From the NCBI GenBank assembly GCA_964476705.1, contig CAYZBM010000051.1, positions 1 through 15,830 on the forward strand: 15,830 nt of DNA, read 5' to 3'. The DNA is from CAYZBM01 sp964476705. GTDB taxonomy: Bacteria; Pseudomonadota; Alphaproteobacteria; Rickettsiales; UBA6187. Made by a program: the position numbers and the translations under genes. The notes beneath the pieces were generated by a model. It ran no database searches and was not told the origin of the DNA. It saw nothing but the letters and a program-made list of their open reading frames with translations. Positions 6,827 through 12,802 of this stretch are shown in pieces; the first letter of the stretch is position 1; the number at the start of each line of letters is the position of its first letter.

Positions 6827-8968
6827 TTATTTTTTATGCAGTAATTTAGCAATTTTTTCACGTTGTTTAACTAACTCTTCTTCAGATAAGGCTTTACCGC
6901 GACCGGACAAACTAGGATTAGTCATAAAATAATCATTAGCGGAGAAAGAATCTTTATTTGCATCTAACCTTTTATATTTACCATCAGGCAAAAGATACCA
7001 GCTTTGTTTTTCATCATATAAATTAGCTACCAAAATCTGCCCCATAATTTGTTCATGAACCGTAGGATTTTCAATTGGCACCATTACTTCTACCCGGCTT
7101 TGAAAATTTCGCGGCATCCAGTCAGCCGAAGCTATATATAATTTGGCCTTAGATGATGGAAGATTATTTCCGGCGCCAAAACAAAAAATTCTGGCATGTT
7201 CTAAAAATCTACCAACTATACTTTTAACATAGATATTTTCAGATAGTCCTTTAATCCCTGGTTTTAGCGCACAAACTCCCCGCACCATTAAATCAATATG
7301 TACCCCAGCTTGGGATGCCGCATATAAAGCCTCTATCATTTCAGGATCAATAAGTGCATTCATTTTACACCAAATAATCCCGGGTTTGCCTTTTTTAACA
7401 TTAGCTATTTCGTCATTAATTAATTCCAATAATTTATTTTTTAAAAATACTGGAGCAATAAATAATTTACTAAAATGTTTAGGTAGCGAATAACCGGTTA
7501 GATAGTTAAATAATAAGGAAGCATCATTGCAAATATCTTTGTCGCAAGTAAAAAACGATAAATCAACATAACTTTTAGCGGTAACTGGATGATAATTTCC
7601 GGTGCCAAAATGAGCGTAGCTAACTATTTCATCATTTTCTTGTCTGAGAACTAATGAAACTTTGGCATGAGTTTTTAAATCAACAAAACCAAATACTACT
7701 TGCGCACCTACTCTTTCTAAATTTCGCGCCCATTTAACATTAGCCTCTTCATCAAATCTAGCTTTAAGTTCAACTACCACAGTCACCATTTTACCAGCTT
7801 CTGCCGCGGCAATTAAGGCTTTAACAATGGGAGACTGGCTACTGGTCCGGTATAAAGTTTGTTTTATGCCTACAACGTTAGGATCTTTTGCCGCTTGCTC
7901 TAAAAAATTTACCACCACATCAAAAGTTTCATAAGGATGATGTACTACAATATCTTTAGCTTTAATTGCGGCAAAACAATCACCATTAAAATCGTTAACC
8001 CGCTCTGGAAATCTCTCTTTATAAGGCGCAAATTTTAATTCAGGTTTATTAATCTCATATAATTCAAATAGGCTTTTAAAGCCTAAAAAAGCTCTTTTTT
8101 CTTCAATTTCAAATCCTGCAACATTTAAGTGCTTAGCTATTATCTTTAAACCTTCTTCATCAATATAATTATTAGCTTGTACATGAATTACTTTACCCCG
8201 CCGCCTTTCTTTAACTGCTGATTCAAAATGGCTCATTAAATCTTCGGCTTCATCTTCAATTTCAAGTTCACCGTCTCTAATCACCCGAATTAAACCAAAA
8301 TTTTTAATTTTTTTACCGGGGAAAAATTTAGTCAGAAAAAGATACACTACTTCTTCAATGGTAATAAATTTATTATTATTTCCTGGAATATTAATAGCAA
8401 TAAATCTCGGCAAAGATTCAGGTAGCAACATCACCACAAAATCAGCTTTATTTTGGCTATTTTCTTCTAATTGAACAAAAGCTGCTAATGATAAATTAGG
8501 TAAAAAAGGAAAATGATGGAGATTATCTAAAGCAATAGGACTTAAAACCGGGAAAATATTATGCAAAAAATATTCTTCTAAATAATTAATCTCGGCCTTT
8601 TGTAAATCTGACTTTTTGACAATTTGAATTCCTTCATTTGCCAGCTCAGTTTTTAAATTTAAATAACATTGTTGCTGCAACTCAGTTAAATCTACCATTA
8701 AACTATAAATTTTTTCTAGCTGCTCTTCAGGTAGTAATCCATCATCGCTTAAATTAGTTACTTTATTTAAAATTTGATCTTTAAGCCCGGCAATTCTTAC
8801 CATTATAAATTCATCAAGATTAACTGACGAGATCGCCAAAAATTTTAAGCGCTCTAAAAGTGGATTATTTAAATTGGTGGCCTCAAAAACCACCCTAAAA
8901 TTAAATTCTAACCATGAAATCTCACGATTTAAAAAATGATTAGCCGTAAAATGTGATTTTGTGTCCAT
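6827..8968 (-). CDS. ppk: Polyphosphate kinase 1
   Basis: This enzyme reversibly transfers the gamma-phosphate of ATP to a growing polyphosphate chain and is normally membrane-associated. At 713 aa it is full length and contains the N domain (HFLNREISWLEFNFRV, 11-26), the middle head domain, and two phospholipase D-like catalytic domains. The autophosphorylated histidine is His434 in LKTHAK and the second active-site histidine is His591 in RFLEHARIF, almost the same numbering as E. coli (435 and 592). Arg374 (KQTLYR) and Arg404 (LKARFDEEANV) fit the metal and phosphate ligands. AHFGTGNYH and SADWMPRN are further conserved blocks. It is the first gene of a ppk-ppx operon and diverges from the histidine phosphatase gene. 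The ATG at 8968 has only a weak Shine-Dalgarno sequence. Polyphosphate metabolism is, as far as I recall, often lost in reduced Rickettsia genomes, so its retention here is informative. Confidence 0.97.
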   Translation of the reverse strand: MDTKSHFTANHFLNREISWLEFNFRVVFEATNLNNPLLERLKFLAISSVNLDEFIMVRIAGLKDQILNKVTNLSDDGLLPEEQLEKIYSLMVDLTELQQQCYLNLKTELANEGIQIVKKSDLQKAEINYLEEYFLHNIFPVLSPIALDNLHHFPFLPNLSLAAFVQLEENSQNKADFVVMLLPESLPRFIAINIPGNNNKFITIEEVVYLFLTKFFPGKKIKNFGLIRVIRDGELEIEDEAEDLMSHFESAVKERRRGKVIHVQANNYIDEEGLKIIAKHLNVAGFEIEEKRAFLGFKSLFELYEINKPELKFAPYKERFPERVNDFNGDCFAAIKAKDIVVHHPYETFDVVVNFLEQAAKDPNVVGIKQTLYRTSSQSPIVKALIAAAEAGKMVTVVVELKARFDEEANVKWARNLERVGAQVVFGFVDLKTHAKVSLVLRQENDEIVSYAHFGTGNYHPVTAKSYVDLSFFTCDKDICNDASLLFNYLTGYSLPKHFSKLFIAPVFLKNKLLELINDEIANVKKGKPGIIWCKMNALIDPEMIEALYAASQAGVHIDLMVRGVCALKPGIKGLSENIYVKSIVGRFLEHARIFCFGAGNNLPSSKAKLYIASADWMPRNFQSRVEVMVPIENPTVHEQIMGQILVANLYDEKQSWYLLPDGKYKRLDANKDSFSANDYFMTNPSLSGRGKALSEEELVKQREKIAKLLHKK

Positions 8969-9008
8969 TAGATCTTTACAATTTTAATCTTTCGTTTTAA
9001 AATTTGAG

Positions 9009-9036
9009 CCTATAATTCTTATACTATATGAGTCAA
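9009..9036 (-). promoter_or_regulatory. Candidate ppk-ppx operon promoter
   Basis: The minus strand has TTGACT (complement of 9031-9036), a 16-nt spacer and TATAGG (complement of 9009-9014), matching 5/6 and 4/6. It would give a leader of about 35 nt before the ppk ATG at 8968. The same 120-bp intergenic region must also serve the divergent gene at 9089, for which I see TATAAT (9011-9016) without a good -35 box. Confidence 0.35.
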
Positions 9037-9088
9037 GTATTAGTATATAACTCCATCTTCATTTAAATATAAAATTTTCACGACCAAA

Positions 9089-9595
9089 ATGCAAAAACAA
9101 TTATTTCTTTTACGCCATGGCGACAGTTTACCTGCAAATATAAATAAAGGTATCAACGACTTTGAGCGAATTTTAAGCCCGGAAGGTATAGAAGAATGCC
9201 AAATAATTGGTAAGTTTTTACAAGATAAACAGCAAAATATTGATTATATTTTAGCCTCTAACGCTAAAAGAACTACACAAACTGCTGAAAATATAAAAAA
9301 TTATTTTCCTAAAAGCCAACTTGAAACAACTCATAAATTATATAATGCCAGCGCCAATGAAATTTTAGATCTAATTTCAACTATCGATAATAAGATAAAC
9401 AATTTAATGATTGTCTGTCATAATCCAGGAATTTCAAACCTTGCAACTTTATTACTAGAAAATAATAGTAAAGAAAATAATAAATCATTCGTAAATTTTT
9501 CAACTTGTGGATTGACATTATTTAAAGTTTCTATTACAGATTGGGTTAATATTATGGAAGAAAACCTTGAGTTGGTTTTCTATAAAAAACCTTAA
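9089..9595 (+). CDS. sixA: SixA-like histidine phosphatase
   Basis: This 168-aa protein belongs to the phosphoglycerate mutase-like (RHG) histidine phosphatase superfamily. The phosphohistidine loop is LLRHGDS with His10 and Arg9. Arg61 lies in SNAKRTTQTA, and the second histidine is His111 in VCHNPG. Together these complete the active site. The closest named relatives are SixA proteins, which in E. coli dephosphorylate a phosphohistidine on phosphotransfer proteins; the substrate here is unknown. It diverges from ppk and lies at the distal end of the polyphosphate cluster, a position histidine phosphatases often occupy in alphaproteobacteria (from memory). The next gene starts 19 bp downstream, so co-transcription is possible. 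The last 90 bases also carry a promoter-like element similar to one before the second large paralog. The ribosome-binding site is weak. Confidence 0.85.
   Translation: MQKQLFLLRHGDSLPANINKGINDFERILSPEGIEECQIIGKFLQDKQQNIDYILASNAKRTTQTAENIKNYFPKSQLETTHKLYNASANEILDLISTIDNKINNLMIVCHNPGISNLATLLLENNSKENNKSFVNFSTCGLTLFKVSITDWVNIMEENLELVFYKKP
9510..9540 (+). promoter_or_regulatory. Candidate promoter of first large paralog, inside sixA
   Basis: A perfect -35 box TTGACA (9512-9517) is followed by a 17-nt spacer and a weak -10 box TACAGA (9535-9540, 3/6). It lies 103 bases before the ATG at 9615. It matches the element at 12690-12720 in 23 of 31 positions by eye, including the block GATTGACAT and the string TTCTATTA. 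It also codes for the end of SixA, so it could be coincidence. Confidence 0.35.
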
Positions 9596-9614
9596 TTTTG
9601 TTTATGTAAAACTA

Positions 9615-12600
9615 ATGACCGTCAATTCTGTATCAACTACTGGCGTACAAATTACCGCTATACCAATTGGATCCATCTATCCCATAATTCCAGGAGCAGT
9701 AAATATAAGTAGTCTTGACACTACGGGCAGAGCATTTACTACTTTAACATTAAATGGAGAAAATAATAGTTTTACAACGGTTTTAGTTGCCTCAGAAGTA
9801 AATGCTCAATATTCCTCATGGAATGCTATATTAGGTGGCATCCAAACAGGTGCCGTCACCAGTTTAACTTTTAATAAATCTGGAGTAGGAATAACTCCGA
9901 CCAGCACTACTCTTCAATTCAATATTTGTCCAACAACCGGGGCTCCTACTGCAACCACAACAACTACTACATCTACTACTACAACCACAAATCCTACTAC
10001 AACTACAACCACTACAGATGCGACGACAACTACTCCCACAACTACAACTACTAGCACTACTCAATCAACAACACTTACTCCAACTTCTACTACTTCTACT
10101 ACTGTTACTGAAAAAGTCTGCGCCCCTTGTGAACCTTGCCCTACTACTCCAACTACAACAACTAGGACAACTGATAGCACAACCACTACTACTGATGGTA
10201 CCACTACTAGAACCAGTACTACTTTAATTACTAACGGTAGTACAACTACAACTCAAACTACAACTACCTCTACAACTACAGATGGCAGAACAATAACTGA
10301 CGTAGGCCCTACAACTCCTTGTCCAACACCTACTCCTTGTGTTTGCACCACAGAACCTACCACTACTACCACTACTACTAAAACTACAACAACTCCTAGC
10401 GGAAGCACAACTACAACCACAACTACTAATCAAAACGTCATTCCGCCAATAATTGCTAGTAATGCAGAAGATAATAAAACCAGTAGCTTTAACTATATTA
10501 TTGCCGCCGCAGCAGCTGCCGGAGGAGCCATAGTTGGATTTCTAGCTGGATTATGCTGCAGAAAGAAAAAGAATTCTAAAGTTGAGGGAGCAGAAGAATT
10601 AGTAGAAATGACTAACCGCACCTCTACTAATACAGCGCCTACAGACATAGAGGAACAAGACGGGCAAAACGCAGAAGATGTAATAAAAAAATTTGCAAAA
10701 CAAATAAATAAAGAGAACCAGGAAAAAATTGCAGCAAAAAGACACGATCTTGTTACAAAAGAGATTTGTACAGGAGAAGAGTTTGATAAAATTATAAAAA
10801 TATACCAACTAGAATCATCTAAAGGAAACTACAATAAAGCTGCTAAAGCTGAAACTAAGTTAAATACATGGCTTGAAACAGCTGAGAATATTGATCGTGC
10901 CGCTGGATATAAATTAAAAATCCAAGCTTTTTTAGATAGTCACAAGGAAAGTACTTCTCAAACTGGCTTTGTTTTTAAATATGTACAGGATAGCGAAGAA
11001 AATTATAAAGCTTGGAAAGAATCTGATTTAAATACTCGTAAAAATGATAGCGAAGATCTTCTCCGTAACGAATATGAAGAGCAAATAAAAAATTGGTATT
11101 TTAATGAGATCAACCTTCTATTTACTAAACTTTGCGATTTAAATAAAGAGCTAGAACAAAATCTAGAACAAAATAAAGAACAGGACAAGACTAAAGCTTC
11201 TGAGGTTGCAAAATATAAGGATATATTAATAGAATTAGAATCACTAAGAACAAAAACTATACCTGGATTAGAGAGCCGAATTAAACAGCACACAGAAGCA
11301 ATATCCACATTAGAAATAGAGCGAACCCAGCTTAGAGAGGCTTTGGCAGCAAAAGCTGTTTCTGACACACAACATGAAGTAATTTCTCTGCAAGAAATTC
11401 CTGTTAGAGCAGAAGCTAGTTTAGATATATTAGATATAGATGCGTTAAGCGTTCTTCCAAAACCTGAACGAAAAATGAATGATAAAGAACTAATTAAATG
11501 GTTAAATTATCGTAGAGAAAGTAATCTTACCGATACTATTACAGCAGAAGAATTTAACAAATATAAAGAAACTGAAAATACCCCAAAAAGCAATAAGAAT
11601 ATTTCATCATCACAGAGATCAGAGGCGGCTAAAGCAACCGAAAAATACAGAAAACTATATAAATTTTTGGTGCTATTTCAAAATAAAGATGCTGACAAAA
11701 ATGATAAGATTGACTTGATGAGTTTAGCTGAAATAGAAAAGCGCCAAAAATCAAAAGAAAAATTAGCATTAACCAATACAAACGAAGGATTAATTGCCTT
11801 TATAACTTCAGAAGAAGCCGACCAGGCTAAGTTAGAAGAAGCAAAAATTAAAGAATTACTAAAACTTGAAAAAGAATTCTCTAAAAGCCAAAGTAAAACT
11901 AATACTGGAAATAAGCCTGAGACTAGATTAGTTACTGAAGAGCAAGAAAGAGCTATATTAGAACTTGAGAAATTAAGAACATTACATAAAAACTATATAT
12001 CAAATAATAATTTTTATAATAGATATAGTAATGATAATGAGACTCAGACTGAGACAGAAAAAGGTACAAATCAAGAAACACAAACTGATGCTTCTTTAGC
12101 CGATATAATACGCGAGTCAACTCTTAGTAAAAGTTTAGATATTTTTAAAGGTTCTGACGCCGCAGAAGTTTATAAAAATAAAGGAAATACTTCGCATAGT
12201 ATAGGCAATTATAAAATAAAATTTATACAATCATTAGACGATGATCTTCAGGCTGAGCCTGGACATATCTATGTGCTTATAGAAAAAAGAAACGTTGTAT
12301 GTTTAGTAAAAAGGCTAAACAAAGATCCTAATGATTATTGCAAAATAGCCTTTAATCCAAAATATTTTACTGATAATAAGCATATATTTAAAGATAATTA
12401 TACTCAGGATCTTGAGCAATATAATAAAAATGTAGGAACACTAAAAACCTATATAGAACAAGGGAAAGAAAATAGTTTTTATCTTAATACCGGAACTCTA
12501 GATGGCGAACAAGCACGACTAGCTTTATCTAAATTAATAGCTAGAGATTTAGATAAAGATGCTAATAAAGTCCTAACAACTCTCGATGGCGATCTTACAG

Positions 12601-12650
12601 CAGAGGCTGGCACTGATTCTCCTACTGCCACAAAAACAAGAAATTCATAA
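9615..12650 (+). CDS. Large Thr-rich single-pass membrane protein, paralog 1 (unrecognised)
   Basis: I do not recognise this 1011-aa protein. In order it has: an N-terminal domain (1-110) ending CPTTGA; a threonine-rich mucin-like tract (about 110-272) broken by two Cys clusters (169, 172, 175 and 236, 242, 244) and by TDVGPT (228-233); one transmembrane helix (about 293-315, Ala/Gly-rich, ending CC) followed by RKKK; then a charged helical tail. The tail holds four degenerate modules of about 55-80 aa (377-803), two TQT motifs (807-813 and 820-825), and a C-terminal domain (about 830-990) with strand-like segments such as GHIYVLIEKRNVVCLVKR. I see no signal peptide. The frame is open to a TTG at 9567 inside sixA. 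I chose the ATG at 9615 because the next gene's protein also begins MT and aligns from there. The basic patch after the helix suggests the tail stays on the cis side and the Thr tract is exposed. It may be a surface protein or a secreted effector; the function is unknown. Confidence 0.85.
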   Translation: MTVNSVSTTGVQITAIPIGSIYPIIPGAVNISSLDTTGRAFTTLTLNGENNSFTTVLVASEVNAQYSSWNAILGGIQTGAVTSLTFNKSGVGITPTSTTLQFNICPTTGAPTATTTTTTSTTTTTNPTTTTTTTDATTTTPTTTTTSTTQSTTLTPTSTTSTTVTEKVCAPCEPCPTTPTTTTRTTDSTTTTTDGTTTRTSTTLITNGSTTTTQTTTTSTTTDGRTITDVGPTTPCPTPTPCVCTTEPTTTTTTTKTTTTPSGSTTTTTTTNQNVIPPIIASNAEDNKTSSFNYIIAAAAAAGGAIVGFLAGLCCRKKKNSKVEGAEELVEMTNRTSTNTAPTDIEEQDGQNAEDVIKKFAKQINKENQEKIAAKRHDLVTKEICTGEEFDKIIKIYQLESSKGNYNKAAKAETKLNTWLETAENIDRAAGYKLKIQAFLDSHKESTSQTGFVFKYVQDSEENYKAWKESDLNTRKNDSEDLLRNEYEEQIKNWYFNEINLLFTKLCDLNKELEQNLEQNKEQDKTKASEVAKYKDILIELESLRTKTIPGLESRIKQHTEAISTLEIERTQLREALAAKAVSDTQHEVISLQEIPVRAEASLDILDIDALSVLPKPERKMNDKELIKWLNYRRESNLTDTITAEEFNKYKETENTPKSNKNISSSQRSEAAKATEKYRKLYKFLVLFQNKDADKNDKIDLMSLAEIEKRQKSKEKLALTNTNEGLIAFITSEEADQAKLEEAKIKELLKLEKEFSKSQSKTNTGNKPETRLVTEEQERAILELEKLRTLHKNYISNNNFYNRYSNDNETQTETEKGTNQETQTDASLADIIRESTLSKSLDIFKGSDAAEVYKNKGNTSHSIGNYKIKFIQSLDDDLQAEPGHIYVLIEKRNVVCLVKRLNKDPNDYCKIAFNPKYFTDNKHIFKDNYTQDLEQYNKNVGTLKTYIEQGKENSFYLNTGTLDGEQARLALSKLIARDLDKDANKVLTTLDGDLTAEAGTDSPTATKTRNS
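9936..10430 (+). repeat. Threonine-codon low-complexity tract (mucin-like region 1)
   Basis: About 165 codons are dominated by ACN, with Pro, Ser and Cys-rich interruptions. ACT, ACA and ACC are freely mixed and ACG is rare, so this is not a pure DNA microsatellite. The mixture suggests selection for threonine in the protein, for example as an extended, possibly O-glycosylated stalk. The opposite strand shows long spurious open frames over it. Confidence 0.85.
10743..12023 (+). repeat. Four degenerate copies of a 55-80-aa module in paralog 1
   Basis: Copies lie at residues of about 377-430, 434-500, 625-690 and 724-803. Recurrent features are an opening GL/EL-x-AW/AF-like hydrophobic segment, a charged middle often with an EF(D/N)K motif (GEEFDKI in copy 1, EEFNKY in copy 3), and a closing W or L, then Y, then an aromatic/Asn-rich end (YISNNNFYNRY in copy 4). 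The similarity was found by eye and is at the protein level only. Confidence 0.5.
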
Positions 12651-12689
12651 AATAACAATTATTCAATCGTAAGTTTTTTAACTAAATTA

Positions 12690-12720
12690 GATTGACATCT
12701 TTTAGATGTTCTATTAAAAG
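12690..12720 (+). promoter_or_regulatory. Candidate promoter of second large paralog
   Basis: TTGACA (12692-12697), 17 nt and TAAAAG (12715-12720, 4/6) form a good sigma-70-like promoter 111 bases before the ATG at 12803. It resembles the element at 9510-9540. A separate TATAAT at 12740-12745 lacks a good -35 box. No intrinsic terminator is visible between the two large genes, so read-through from the first is also possible. Confidence 0.45.
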
Positions 12721-12802
12721 TTTAACTACTGCCATAGGATATAATCTAAAATTGATTATGTTCCTTCATAAGTTAAATTTTAGGTAAAAATCAGGTAATG
12801 CA

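Noticed and set aside
9567..9614. Upstream extension of paralog 1 from a TTG inside sixA
   Set aside because: A TTG start overlapping sixA without a Shine-Dalgarno sequence is unlikely. The paralogous protein begins MT at the position matching the ATG at 9615.
9936..10430. CRISPR-like or microsatellite array
   Set aside because: The repeat is a protein-level Thr bias with mixed codons. There is no constant repeat unit and no spacers of regular length.
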